Shown here: one piece after another, positions 53,455 through 61,865 of the stretch
Layout of the letters: each line of letters begins with the position of its first letter
Numbering within the stretch: position 1 is the stretch's first letter
Assembly (NCBI RefSeq): GCF_900114115.1
Contig: NZ_FORX01000012.1
Coordinates: forward strand, 1-64,000
Length of the DNA stretch: 64,000 nt
Source: Desulfomicrobium apsheronum
GTDB lineage: Bacteria > Desulfobacterota > Desulfovibrionia > Desulfovibrionales > Desulfomicrobiaceae
Reading direction: 5' to 3'
The notes under the pieces: generated by a model
The model's database searches: none
The model's input: the letters and a program-made list of their open reading frames with translations, nothing else
Told to the model about the DNA's origin: nothing
Made by a program: the position numbers and the translations under genes

Positions 53455-54933
53455 ATGCAAAATAATTCATCTGCTGACTACGAAAAGGATAATCTGCCTT
53501 TACAGTTTAAGGTATTGAAGTTGGCGTTGCTTATTGATGTGTCTTCCTGCATTCCGGTTATAGCAATTGCCATACTTTCAAATTCGATGATACTTCTTAC
53601 AGACATTTATGATTATTCATACAATATCATCTCGGGAATTATCTCTGTTACTATTGTTAATAAGCTCATTAAGGGAAAGATAACATCTTACGATTATGGT
53701 GCCGGAAAACTAGAAAGCATGTGTTCTCTATTAATTTCTGTTTTGGTAGTCCTCGGATTGGTCGTTACAGCTGGATTATCAATACATCGCATCATTTACC
53801 CTCAAGAATTAAATGTAGATTTTGCTTTAGTTGGCTTTGTAATTAATTTTATTTCTTTAGTAATAAATGTTATTTTATGGAAAAGAATTCATAAAATTGC
53901 CTTAGTGTCAAATTCTCCGATAATGAAATCTCAATGGCGGCTTCATCGCGCAAATGCAATTGCAAATATCTTCGTATTTGTTTCATTGATTGCAGCCGTG
54001 TTTTTACGAGATTTTTCATGGGGTTTTATTATAGACCCGGCGTGTGCGATATTGTTAATTTTTGCTGCCGGCTATGCATTTTTAGATCTGATCAAAGAAA
54101 GCATGCATGACCTCTTGGATAAAACCCTTGACGAAGATCTGCAGATGAAAGTTCTCAGAAGATTAAGTGAGTACTTCGACTGGTATGATTCTTTTCACGG
54201 TGTAAAATCCAGAAAGTCAGGCAAGAAGATAATAATTGACATTACGCTTGGCTTCACACCTGACAAGACAGCGGGAGATATTTTTGACCTTTCTGGAAGG
54301 ATAAAAGAAAAACTGGAAAACGATATTCCCGACAGCGAAGTGCAAATTATCCCACGAATATACAAGGAATTTAGTGAGACAAATATTGCAAAGAATTCTT
54401 TAAAAAGAATACAGATTCAACCGATTACAGAACAAAACATTCCAGACTCAATGGAGTTGGTTAAAAAATTCTTACCTACAGACAATTATGAACTAATACT
54501 TAAGGTGCTGAAAGAGAGCTGTATGCTAGGCTCTAACAAAAATGAACTCTTGGAAGAGAATATAACGCATCCCCGCTATTGGGTAGCTTTAAGCGGCGAC
54601 AAGGTAATAGGGTTCTCAGGATATTATTTCGAGCCAAATGAGACTGATGCTGTGTGGGCCGGATGGGCTGCAGTAGAGCGAAGTCTTGGCATGCTTTCGG
54701 CAAAAGCAGCTAATGGCCTAATTGCAAAAGTAGTTTACGAAGCTAGAAAAACAGGTAGAAAGTATATAAGATTATTTACTTGTGATTTACCTGAAGAGAT
54801 CATGGCAAATAAAATATACGATAAGCTAGGTTTTACAGTTTATAAAAGAGGGATTGACTGGGATGGCATTGAGATAATTTACAAACAAGCCCAAACAGAA
54901 TCTGTCTATGATAAATTTGAAAAGAATCGTTAA
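53455..54933 (+). CDS. Cation-diffusion-facilitator-like protein fused to a GNAT acetyltransferase
   Basis: A 492-residue, AT-rich gene. Residues ~15-220 form a six-helix CDF-type domain (SNSMILLTDIYDYSYNIISG, SYDYGAGKLESMCSLL, VLWKRIHKIALVS-like region, LHRANAIANIFVFVSLIAAV). Residues ~221-300 are the CDF cytoplasmic domain (LLDKTLDEDLQMKVLRRL, DITLGFTPDKTAGDIF). Residues ~318-478 are a GNAT acetyltransferase (IQPITEQNIPDSMELVKKFL, YWVALSGDKVIGFSGYYFEP, LGMLSAKAANGLIAKVV, ANKIYDKLGFTVYKRG). The metal site of CDF transporters (Asp/His-x3-Asp in helix 2, His-x3-Asp in helix 5) reads D53…N57 and H164…A168, so half of the ligands are changed. Whether it still transports metal is doubtful. The fusion is not one I know. 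Confidence 0.78.
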   Translation: MQNNSSADYEKDNLPLQFKVLKLALLIDVSSCIPVIAIAILSNSMILLTDIYDYSYNIISGIISVTIVNKLIKGKITSYDYGAGKLESMCSLLISVLVVLGLVVTAGLSIHRIIYPQELNVDFALVGFVINFISLVINVILWKRIHKIALVSNSPIMKSQWRLHRANAIANIFVFVSLIAAVFLRDFSWGFIIDPACAILLIFAAGYAFLDLIKESMHDLLDKTLDEDLQMKVLRRLSEYFDWYDSFHGVKSRKSGKKIIIDITLGFTPDKTAGDIFDLSGRIKEKLENDIPDSEVQIIPRIYKEFSETNIAKNSLKRIQIQPITEQNIPDSMELVKKFLPTDNYELILKVLKESCMLGSNKNELLEENITHPRYWVALSGDKVIGFSGYYFEPNETDAVWAGWAAVERSLGMLSAKAANGLIAKVVYEARKTGRKYIRLFTCDLPEEIMANKIYDKLGFTVYKRGIDWDGIEIIYKQAQTESVYDKFEKNR

Positions 54934-55120
54934 AGGCGAAGAGTCCGATGGGACGGACCGCAAGAGACGAGGGGCAGGTCTTGAATCTTGAATTTCGACC
55001 TATCCAGTCGATCCTGGAAAACTGCTGAAGCGCCACGTCAGACACTGGCCTGCACATGCTGAACATTGAGTCGAAATAGGTGCTCAAAGAATTAGATGCG
55101 CAAATTACACGGCATCAGGC
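54934..55120. other. Gene-free stretch with a left-end repeat
   Basis: CAGGTCTTGAATCTTGAATTTC at 54975-54996 is a solo left end of the RAYT-type repeat family. The rest shows no gene. Confidence 0.6.
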
Positions 55121-55137
55121 TCACCATTTGAAAGCAA

Positions 55138-55167
55138 TGGCTTGAGATTCAACAATCTCAAGCCATT
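55138..55167 (-). terminator. Hairpin terminator of the NifU-like gene
   Basis: ATGGCTTGAGATT and AATCTCAAGCCAT form a 13-bp stem with a 4-base loop. A T-rich run follows in the plus direction; on the minus strand the tail is short. A near copy follows the second NifU gene at 57943-57973. Confidence 0.75.
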
Positions 55168-55199
55168 TTCCAAAACCCGCCGTAAACCACGCGGAATCT

Positions 55200-55652
55200 T
55201 CAACTTTCTCGCGTCCCCAGAGTCTTAAAGTAGTAATCTCCCAGCGCCTCGTGCAGCGCGTTGGCGGCCAGTCGGGTGCAATGGCGGTCTTCTTCGGGCA
55301 TGCAGTTTGGTCCGCCCAAAGCTTCCAGCACGGTATCGCCCGGGATGGAAGCCACCTCTTCGCAGGTCTTGTTCACTGCCAGTTCCGCAGCCATGGATCC
55401 GCTGATCAGGCTGGAACCGCAGCCGTCGGTGCCGAATCCCGCGTCAAGGACCCGGTCGTTTTCGATGTGCAGAAAGATGCGGATGGTATCGCCACACGTG
55501 CCGGTGGATGCGCCTTCGTACTCGGCCTTGGCCGGTCGGCCGTGATACGGCTTGTTGCGCCAGCGTTCAAACCCGGCCTGACCGTAGGCCTGACGTGCTT
55601 CATCAAAAATCTTGTCCTGAAGTTCATTCACGATGTCGTCAAAACTGGGCAT
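55200..55652 (-). CDS. NifU-like iron-sulfur cluster scaffold protein
   Basis: A 150-residue cytoplasmic protein of the NifU_N/IscU type. The N-terminus is MPSFDDIVNELQDKIFDEAR, and the family core has three conserved Cys-containing motifs: GTCGDTIRIFL (C53), FGTDGCGSSLISGSM (C78) and DRHCTRLAANALHEAL (C125). It should assemble or carry [Fe-S] clusters. Start ATG 55652 is supported by homology; the open frame upstream runs through a dispersed repeat and is not coding. No iscS or nifS is adjacent. A broken second copy lies at 58007. Confidence 0.88.
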   Translation of the reverse strand: MPSFDDIVNELQDKIFDEARQAYGQAGFERWRNKPYHGRPAKAEYEGASTGTCGDTIRIFLHIENDRVLDAGFGTDGCGSSLISGSMAAELAVNKTCEEVASIPGDTVLEALGGPNCMPEEDRHCTRLAANALHEALGDYYFKTLGTRES

Positions 55653-55725
55653 TGTCTCGTCCGTTGGTTGAGTGATTCCATGCGTCCCCGTTGGGAACAG
55701 ACCAATACGGGCTCTTGGCGGACTG

Positions 55726-55876
55726 TTGAAAAATTCAAAATTCGCGGGCCGCTCAAAAATGGTGAGATGCAAGAATGCGAAAAAATACAGGGCGCGCGGT
55801 GTGTTGCGCTGACATAAGTGGTCTTGATTTTTTCGCTGACGCAGCAGATCGCCGTTTTCCAACTGCCTGCTAGTAC
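55726..55876 (-). repeat. ~150-bp dispersed repeat, copy 1
   Basis: Starts GAAAAATTCAAAATTCGC and ends GACGCAGCAGATCGCCGTTT. Other copies are at 58497-58645 (same orientation) and 63617-63768 (inverted), with a fragment at 41123. Confidence 0.8.
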
Positions 55877-55943
55877 CCCTCCAAAAATCGGCAACACCAG
55901 TCACTAAAGACTGGAACACATACCAAAATGGTCAGAAAAGCCT

Positions 55944-56271
55944 TGTGCTGGACTCGCCTGCACCCCGATCCCGCAGCCGATTACCCATCGGTAACGTGCA
56001 ATCTAGTTACCGCTTGATGCAGTGCTCGCGAACGTAAGGCGGCAAAGCTGCCAATGTACATGATAATCTGTCGGCAATGTCTCGAACGTGATCTCAAGCT
56101 TCAGAAAGGTTTTGTATAGGGGAGTGGGGCAGATGTCGGGCCGGGCCATGCCCTGGCCGGGGATCACGGTCTTGGTCGCATCGCCCAGACATCGTAGGTT
56201 GCACAGATCGGCATCCGATTTGCTAAGATACTTGATTGACCTGCAATTCTTTCCTGCCAAGGAGGGTTACC
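55944..56271. other. Gene-free stretch upstream of the hypothetical gene at 56272
   Basis: No clear gene. A minus-strand frame (56003-56260) contains DLCNLRCLGDATKTVIPGQG but lacks a ribosome-binding site and homologues known to me. The promoter of the following gene should lie near 56220. Confidence 0.35.
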
Positions 56272-56808
56272 ATGGATCACAGCATTTCTCTAGCGGGCGC
56301 CCGCCCCATCGACATGAGCGACGCAAAGCCGGTCAGGGCCTGGGAGCAGTCTGACGAATTTTTCGCCAGTTTCATCCAGGCCCAGGAGGCCATTCTGGAG
56401 TCGCGGCATTCCGTCCGGCCGGACACATCCAGCGACCCCGCCTACGCCCCCTATGCCACAGTGCAGATCGGCGGCCGGGTGGTGGCCGAGATCGACAATC
56501 ACGGCTGGGTCACGACCTCGAACGCGACGGCCGCCGGGATCGGGGAACTGCCGAACTCCGCCGGCGGGGTCATATCCGGACCGGCACTGGCCATGGCCAG
56601 GGCGGAATATCTTGCAGACCGGCTTGGCGGCAGCGTGTCGATGGCCCCGACTGCAATGACTCAGGACGCATTCACGCGCCTGCCCCAGTCCGGGGTCAAG
56701 GTGGATACGGCGACCATGCTGGCCGATCCGCTGTATCGCAATCTGCTGTCGCTGAAGGAGGCCCGGTCGCAGTTCCTGCAACAACTTCAGTCCGCGGCCA
56801 CGACCTGA
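56272..56808 (+). CDS. Hypothetical protein (core-like GC)
   Basis: A 178-residue protein of unknown function. ATG 56272 is preceded by AAGGAGGG at 56259-56266, an excellent site. The sequence has an N-terminal SLAGARPIDMSDAKPVRAWE, a middle with YATVQIGGRVVAEIDNHGWV and GVISGPALAMARAEYLADRL, and a C-terminal MLADPLYRNLLSLKEARSQF helix. No signal peptide or membrane helix is visible. GC content and codon use match the core genome, so it may be an old resident in an otherwise mobile stretch. Confidence 0.7.
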   Translation: MDHSISLAGARPIDMSDAKPVRAWEQSDEFFASFIQAQEAILESRHSVRPDTSSDPAYAPYATVQIGGRVVAEIDNHGWVTTSNATAAGIGELPNSAGGVISGPALAMARAEYLADRLGGSVSMAPTAMTQDAFTRLPQSGVKVDTATMLADPLYRNLLSLKEARSQFLQQLQSAATT

Positions 56809-57236
56809 GCCGTGGGGGCTGGGGTCAGATCATGAATCTTGAGTTTTAGCAACGGACGGGGTCTCTGAGACCATAGCAACGGACGGGGTCTCTGAGACCA
56901 AGAGTATTCTGAAATGATTGACTTTTTATTCGAATAAATGGCTTTTTTTGGCCTTAGAATGGCTTTTTTCTTTCAAAATTCGGATTTTTTACATCCAATA
57001 TCACGAAATATATGGTTAAAACTCGTCAAAAAAGCAGTGAGTATGCTCATTCGAGGAAATTGGAGGGTTTGTCAGTAGAGAAGTGGCTCGGTTCGCTTGA
57101 ACACATTCGCCCGTTTCTTAACAGGCTATTGAAAAATCAAGAGCAACCGCGTTGTCTCAATGCCCTGACTTCATCTTGACATTCTGTACTGTCTCCTTGT
57201 TTCTTTGTGGTGCGCCCTGCCGGGCACACCACAAAG
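56809..57236. repeat. Gene-free region: left-end repeat, tandem GGTCTCTGAGACC units, 67-bp repeat copy 2
   Basis: GTCAGATCATGAATCTTGAG at 56824-56843 is a solo left end. Two tandem 26-base units containing GACGGGGTCTCTGAGACC follow at 56849-56899. After an AT-rich portion, AACAGGCTATTGAAAAATC (57121-57187) is copy 2 of the repeat at 51040. No gene is seen. Confidence 0.65.
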
Positions 57237-57237
57237 A

Positions 57238-57272
57238 AAAAGGCCACCCGCATCCAGATGGCCTTTTCCTGT
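57238..57272 (-). terminator. Terminator of the PPOX gene
   Basis: AAAAGGCCA…TGGCCTTTT with a 14-base loop, located 25 bases beyond the gene's stop codon on the minus strand and followed by TTTTTC. Confidence 0.8.
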
Positions 57273-57296
57273 GCAGCTGCTGTGCTTTTCTGCCTC

Positions 57297-57755
57297 TTAC
57301 CCCTTTTCTTCCGACGACCGGGAATGCTTCCCGGTAATGGACTCAATGCTGACGCGTACGACCCAGGTGACGGCGAGGGTGCGCTCGGGGACCGGGAAGG
57401 TGCAGGGCGCGTTGTACTTGGCGGCCAGGGCCTTGAGGACTTCGATCTTGAGGGTGTCATCCTCCACAAGGGTGGCCAGGCCGGTGCCGCAGACGCTGCG
57501 GTAGCGCGTCGTGGTCTTTTCCACGCGGATGTCCACTGCCGCGTAGAAGCCCACCCTGGAATCGTGTTCGATCAGGTCCAGCTTGCGGCCCTCGGGGGCG
57601 CAGTGGATGAAGATGCTGTCCCCGTACAGGACGAAGTTGAACTGCAGAACATAGGGAAATTCGCCCGTGTTGAACGCCAGGGAGACGACGTCCGCTTCCC
57701 GCAGCACGTCGTGCATGAAGGACTGGTCGGTGATCTCGCGATCCTTTCTTCTCAT
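57297..57755 (-). CDS. Pyridoxamine 5'-phosphate oxidase-like (flavin-binding) protein
   Basis: A 152-residue split-barrel FMN-binding protein, closest to the 5-nitroimidazole-resistance (NimA)-like group. The pattern is LREADVVSLAFNTGEFPYVL, then QFNFVLYGDSIFIHCAPEGR, DLIEHDSRVGFYA and a segment RYRSVCGTGLATLVEDDT. ATG 57755 has GGAGAACCC in front. Enzymatic role uncertain; members bind FMN or haem and reduce diverse substrates. The GC is core-like. Confidence 0.85.
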   Translation of the reverse strand: MRRKDREITDQSFMHDVLREADVVSLAFNTGEFPYVLQFNFVLYGDSIFIHCAPEGRKLDLIEHDSRVGFYAAVDIRVEKTTTRYRSVCGTGLATLVEDDTLKIEVLKALAAKYNAPCTFPVPERTLAVTWVVRVSIESITGKHSRSSEEKG

Positions 57756-57934
57756 TTGGGTTCTCCGGGAAAAGCGGGTTCGTGTTGTTTCATGTGCCTC
57801 ATGCCTTGCCCGTACTTCTGGCCTTGATCAAACCCAAAATTCGGCTCTTCGGACGGGGTCTCTGAGACCAAGAGTAAATATAGATTAAACACGTAATTAT
57901 CGCTGAATTTCAATATAGTATCCGGCCCCAACAT
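57756..57934. other. Gene-free spacer with a GGTCTCTGAGACC repeat
   Basis: GACGGGGTCTCTGAGACCAA at about 57853-57872 is another copy of the palindromic repeat. Confidence 0.55.
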
Positions 57935-58006
57935 TTGAAAGCAATGGCTTGAGATTCAACAGTCTCAAGCCATTTTCCAAAACCCGCCGTAAACCACGCG
58001 GAATTT

Positions 58007-58421
58007 TCAACTTTCTCGCGTCCCCAGCGTTTTAAAGTAGTAATCTCCCAGCGCCTCGTGCAGCGCGTTGGCGGCCAGTCGGGTGCAATGGCGGTCTTCT
58101 TAACAAAAACATGATGGCAGCCACCTCTTCGCAGGTCTTGTTCACTGCCAGTTCCGCAGCCATGGATCCGCTGATCAGGCTGGAACCGCAGCCGTCGGTG
58201 CCGAATCCCGCGTCAAGGACCCGGTCGTTTTCGATGTGCAGAAAGATGCGGATGGTATCGCCGCATGTGCCGGTAGATGCGCCCATGTACTCGGCCTTGG
58301 CCGGTCGGCCGCGATACGGCTTGTTGCGCCAGCGTTCAAACCCGGCTTGACCGTAGGCCTGACGCGTTTCATCAAAAATTTTATCCTGAAGTTCATTCAC
58401 GATGTCGTCAAAACTTGGCAT
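58007..58421 (-). pseudogene. Broken second copy of the NifU-like scaffold gene
   Basis: The first 100 residues from ATG 58421 (MPSFDDIVNELQDKIFDETR, GTCGDT, DGCGSS) match the intact gene at 55200-55652. At about 58115 a segment encoding SIPGDTVLEALGGPNCMPEE is lost and the frame shifts, so the third motif (HCTRLAANAL) is out of frame. A fused frame would add about 30 unrelated residues. It keeps C53 and C78 but not C125. Confidence 0.85.
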
Positions 58422-58496
58422 TGTTTCGTCCGTTTGCTGAGTGATTCCATGTGTTCCCGCTGGGAACAGACCAAAGCGGGCTTCTAGCTGGCTGTA

Positions 58497-58645
58497 GAAA
58501 AATTCAAAATTCGCAGGTCGTTCAAAAATGGTGAGATGCAAGGAAGCGAAAAAATTCAGGGCGCGCGGTGTATTGCGCATACATGAGTGGTCTGGATTTT
58601 TTCGCTGACGCAGCAGATCGCCGTTTTTCAACTGCCTGCTAGCAC
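58497..58645 (-). repeat. ~150-bp dispersed repeat, copy 2
   Basis: Same orientation as 55726-55876 and about 90% identical, including GAGATGCAAGGAAGCGAAAA and the terminal GACGCAGCAGATCGCCGTTT. Confidence 0.8.
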
Positions 58646-58715
58646 CCCCTCCGGAAATCGGCAACACCAGTCACCAAAGACTTGAACATATACCAAAATG
58701 GTCAGAAATACCTTC

Positions 58716-59032
58716 CCGGAGAAAGAAAAGGCGGGAAGTCTGCATTTGACTTCTCTGCCGCCAAGACTGCGGGAAGCAACCGCAAACCGGTTAGCCGGTG
58801 GTATCTGCTTACGGAAATTTTAAGATATCGGCTTGATTTGTAATATCGTCTTTATCCGCTGTCACATTCGATCATGTCTTTACCCAGTTGTCCGCTTACT
58901 GCTTGGATCAGCAGGCGCCGCATCAGTTCCGGTCCATTGGTATGACGCAGGTAGTACTGTTCCAGTTTTTGCAAAACCTAGAAAGTACCGGGTGAAGGCC
59001 AGTCATCAAACTAAATAGGAACGGAGTTGTTG
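58716..59032. other. Gene-free stretch with a further shared repeat
   Basis: TTTGACTTCTCTGCCGCCAA and the following GACTGCGGGAAGCAACCGCA (58747-58786) recur with small changes at 62021-62062. A 61-codon open frame (58833) has no ribosome-binding site and is not called. Confidence 0.55.
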
Positions 59033-61228
59033 TTACGCGCCGAGTGAAACATCCCCTGCGTTATAGACCAGAACAACATCTCCGGGCAGATCGATCACTG
59101 GCTGGAGTTGCGTGTTAATCTCCCTGGCCATGTCACCGTCCGGAGGTTCGAAACCGGCGAATAGGACGGCTGAGGGCTCCATGGTTTCGCGAATGGTTTC
59201 AAGAGGGTTCTCTGTGGCCGTGATCACGATTTCGGAGGAAATCCGGGCATGGGCAAGCAAGTCCTGCATTTCCTTTTTCATGTTCTCCACGTCGGCTTTT
59301 GGGGGAACCGGGCGTATGATGCGAAGGGGCTGTTCTTTCCAGATGTCGTTGGTTTTCAGGAGGTAGGCCAGCAGGAGCATGAGCGCACCGCTATCTTTGT
59401 CACTCCACCAGATGTTCACGAATCCCTCGACGGCTTCGGTGCGTTCTTCCTGGCCGCTGGCCACGACTACCAGGCTGCGCTTCATGCGTTTGGCAATGTC
59501 CAGGGTTGCTGCGAATACGCCTGCGTTTTCCGGTTCGGAACTCCAGCCGAGCATGACCGTGTTGGGGCGCATGCCGCCCAGTCCGTGACATTGCAAGAGA
59601 GCCTTGACCGCCACGTAGAAAGTTTCTTCCACAACGACAACGGGGAAGGCGGGAAATTCTTCTTTCTGTAGAAACTTTCGCATCACGGCCTCAGCCTCGG
59701 TTCTGCGTTCGAGAAATTCATCCAGATCTCCGTGGATGACCTGGCCGACGGACACCACTCCGCGGCCGGCGGTCATCCAACAGGCGTACTCACACAGGTG
59801 CAGTCGAGTCTTTCCGGCACCGGCCAAGACAAGAATCGACGGTCTCCAGTTCTTGGGGTGATAGCGCTCGCTTTCCAGCTTAAGGAGCGCCTTGCGGGCC
59901 CGATGAAATGCGAAACCGCTGTCCACGTCTCCCCATTTGACCTGGATTTCGGCGCGGGCGATCACGTAGTAAAGGATTCCCGCCAGAGCGATGGAAATTG
60001 TTGCCCATAAAGGGGAGATGAGAAACATCACCCCGAGGCAACCCACTGCACCCATAAGGGATACGGACCAATGGTTATAACGAAAAGTGGGCCTGAAACT
60101 CGGATTCTTGACGAACCCTTCAAAAAAACAGGCCAGATTCATGGTCCCGTAGGTGAGCAGGAAAAACATGGTGATTACCGGGGCCACGGTATCGAGATCC
60201 CCGGCGAGGATGCCGGCTTGGGCGATAAAAAAAGTCAGGACAATCGCCCGACGCGGTTCGCTCGATGGTCCGCTTCCCTGGCCGAACCAGCGCAGGCGGC
60301 GAAAGATGTTGTCTCGGGCAAAAGCTTGAAGGATACGCGGGGCACCCATCATGCTGCCCAAAGCCGAGGACAGGGTGGCGCAGATAACGCCCGCGTATAC
60401 CAACATCGGCCACAGGGCGCGCTCCTGCATCACGAACCCTGTACCCACCAATTCCTGACGCGGCGTGCTGGCCGCTAGCAGGATGGCGATACCGACGTAG
60501 ATGCCGCCCGATACCGCGATGCTCAGGAACGTTCCGCGTGGAATGGACTGACTGGGGGCCTTCAGGTCCCCGGACATGTTCACCCCGGCCATGATGCCCG
60601 TCACAGCGGGGAAGAAGAGGGCAAAAACGGGAAAAAATGTATATCCTGCCTGCCAGTTCGGCCCCAGATTCGATTGGAGGGTCTGAAAGGAGGATGTTTC
60701 CAAGGCTCCAGCAAAAAAAGATGCAATGGCGAACAGGAGTACCGTCAGAATCACGTACTGCAACCGGATGGTCCAACCTGCACCGATGTAGACGCTGGCG
60801 AAGACCACGAGGTTCGTGATCGTGGCCACGGTGCGGAAAGGCAGGCCCGCATCAGGAAAAGCGGAGCAAAAGGCTTCTGTGAAACCCACTACGTAAAGGG
60901 TAACTGCCACGGCCTGCGCTATATAGAAGAAGACCGCGATGACGCCACCGAATTCAACACCAAGGCTGCGGCTGATAAGATAATACGCCCCCCCGCCTTG
61001 CACGCGCATGTTGGTTGCCACAGAGCTGATGGACATGCCGGTAACGAGGGAGATGGCCTTGGCTGCCGCCAGGATCGCCAAGGCATTCCAGAGGCCAGCA
61101 TAACCCACCACGGCTGCGAAACGCAGGAACATGATGACGCCCAGGATGGTCAAGAGGCTTGGAGTGAAAACACCGCCGAACGTACCGAATTTACTCGATA
61201 AGGTGGTAGATTGAGAGGTTTCGCTCAT
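59033..61228 (-). CDS. Cation-chloride cotransporter-like (SLC12/APC superfamily) permease
   Basis: A 731-residue inner-membrane protein. Residues ~15-445 hold about twelve helices, starting with GTFGGVFTPSLLTILGVIMF and containing the family motif RVQGGGAYYLISRSLGVEFG and VTGIMAGVNMSGDLKAPSQS. Residues ~460-731 are a soluble domain with two USP-like halves (WRPSILVLAGAGKTRLHLCE, PNTVMLGWSSEPENAG, SLVVVASGQEERTEAVEG), as in the C-termini of SLC12 transporters. It likely carries K+, Na+ and Cl- or an amino acid; the ion set is unproven. The start is ATG 61228. It is surrounded by repeats but has core-like GC. Confidence 0.85.
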   Translation of the reverse strand: MSETSQSTTLSSKFGTFGGVFTPSLLTILGVIMFLRFAAVVGYAGLWNALAILAAAKAISLVTGMSISSVATNMRVQGGGAYYLISRSLGVEFGGVIAVFFYIAQAVAVTLYVVGFTEAFCSAFPDAGLPFRTVATITNLVVFASVYIGAGWTIRLQYVILTVLLFAIASFFAGALETSSFQTLQSNLGPNWQAGYTFFPVFALFFPAVTGIMAGVNMSGDLKAPSQSIPRGTFLSIAVSGGIYVGIAILLAASTPRQELVGTGFVMQERALWPMLVYAGVICATLSSALGSMMGAPRILQAFARDNIFRRLRWFGQGSGPSSEPRRAIVLTFFIAQAGILAGDLDTVAPVITMFFLLTYGTMNLACFFEGFVKNPSFRPTFRYNHWSVSLMGAVGCLGVMFLISPLWATISIALAGILYYVIARAEIQVKWGDVDSGFAFHRARKALLKLESERYHPKNWRPSILVLAGAGKTRLHLCEYACWMTAGRGVVSVGQVIHGDLDEFLERRTEAEAVMRKFLQKEEFPAFPVVVVEETFYVAVKALLQCHGLGGMRPNTVMLGWSSEPENAGVFAATLDIAKRMKRSLVVVASGQEERTEAVEGFVNIWWSDKDSGALMLLLAYLLKTNDIWKEQPLRIIRPVPPKADVENMKKEMQDLLAHARISSEIVITATENPLETIRETMEPSAVLFAGFEPPDGDMAREINTQLQPVIDLPGDVVLVYNAGDVSLGA

Positions 61229-61327
61229 ATGGCCTCTGGATGGCTGCGGCTTTTGATCGCCGTGGTTACGGAAAATACAGGTAAATCAGGTTGGATATAT
61301 ATCATATGTTTCACAGGTGAGTCACTA

Positions 61328-61582
61328 ATGAGAGCCAAGAGTATACGCGAAAGGCAAGGGGCAGTAAATTTTTTGATTGGTTTCGATTGGGGAACGAATG
61401 TGGCTGTTGCATGGATTTTTCGGAGATATGGGTCCATCGATCTGGATAAAGATGAGGTTATAGATGAAAAGTTGGCAAATCTGATTTTGGCTTTTATGCT
61501 GGGAGATTTCAATAATAATCAGTTCGTGGTTATGTATGTCGCAGAATTGTTGCTTTTATCCGACGCATCACCAGGGGAATGA
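61328..61582 (+). CDS. Possible small hypothetical protein
   Basis: An 84-residue frame from ATG 61328 with AGGTGAG about 8 bases before it. It reads MRAKSIRERQGAVNFLIGFD, then DKDEVIDEKLANLILAFMLG. No known family. It is divergent from the permease gene and could be real, but the support is only the ribosome-binding site and length. Confidence 0.3.
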   Translation: MRAKSIRERQGAVNFLIGFDWGTNVAVAWIFRRYGSIDLDKDEVIDEKLANLILAFMLGDFNNNQFVVMYVAELLLLSDASPGE

Positions 61583-61613
61583 CTTTTGGGAGTATCTCCT
61601 GTAAGGTGATTTT

Positions 61614-61865
61614 ATGAACAACGCATCAGATAATAAAAAAATTAATCCCAAGGAAAGTACCTTCACGAGTGAAATGGAAGCAGTAAACAAGAAATACGCC
61701 AAAGACTGGAAGCTGGAGTTACTCGCGTTATCCGGCTTTTGCGTGTCCGGCGTCATATTTATCGTATCCGGAGTGCAAAGTGGTGACTTTCTGACTGTTT
61801 CGGGCAGTGTTGTCTGGCTCGTATCCTGTCTTTGCTGGATGATTCCATACAGAAAATTCTTTTGA
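61614..61865 (+). CDS. Small two-helix membrane protein
   Basis: An 83-residue protein with a charged N-terminus (MNNASDNKKINPKESTFTSE, ~30 residues) and two hydrophobic helices (LLALSGFCVSGVIFIVSGVQ and FLTVSGSVVWLVSCLCWMIP), ending in a basic PYRKFF. ATG 61614 follows TAAGGTGATT. It lies 31 bases after the possible gene at 61328. Function unknown. Confidence 0.6.
   Translation: MNNASDNKKINPKESTFTSEMEAVNKKYAKDWKLELLALSGFCVSGVIFIVSGVQSGDFLTVSGSVVWLVSCLCWMIPYRKFF

Larger units (their letters stand above)
55121..55943. repeat. 0.8-kb direct duplication, left copy (NifU-like gene and flank)
   Basis: This segment recurs at 57935-58715 in the same orientation at roughly 90% identity. It begins with TTTGAAAGCAATGGCTTGAG and ends with ACCAAAATGGTCAGAAA. 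It includes the hairpin ATGGCTTGAGATT…AATCTCAAGCCAT (55138-55167), the NifU-like gene and a ~150-bp dispersed repeat at 55726-55876. Confidence 0.85.
57935..58715. repeat. 0.8-kb direct duplication, right copy
   Basis: Second copy of 55121-55943 with the NifU-like gene broken by a replacement of about 50 bases with AACAAAAACATGATGG near 58102-58116. Hairpin, gene and ~150-bp dispersed repeat are in the same order. Confidence 0.85.

Noticed and set aside
56003-56260. Minus-strand 85-codon frame with several cysteines (DLCNLRCLGDATKTVIPGQG)
   Set aside because: No ribosome-binding site and no identifiable family. It overlaps the probable promoter of the next gene.
58833-59018. 61-codon open frame before the permease gene
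   Set aside because: No ribosome-binding site; AT-rich intergenic context with repeats.
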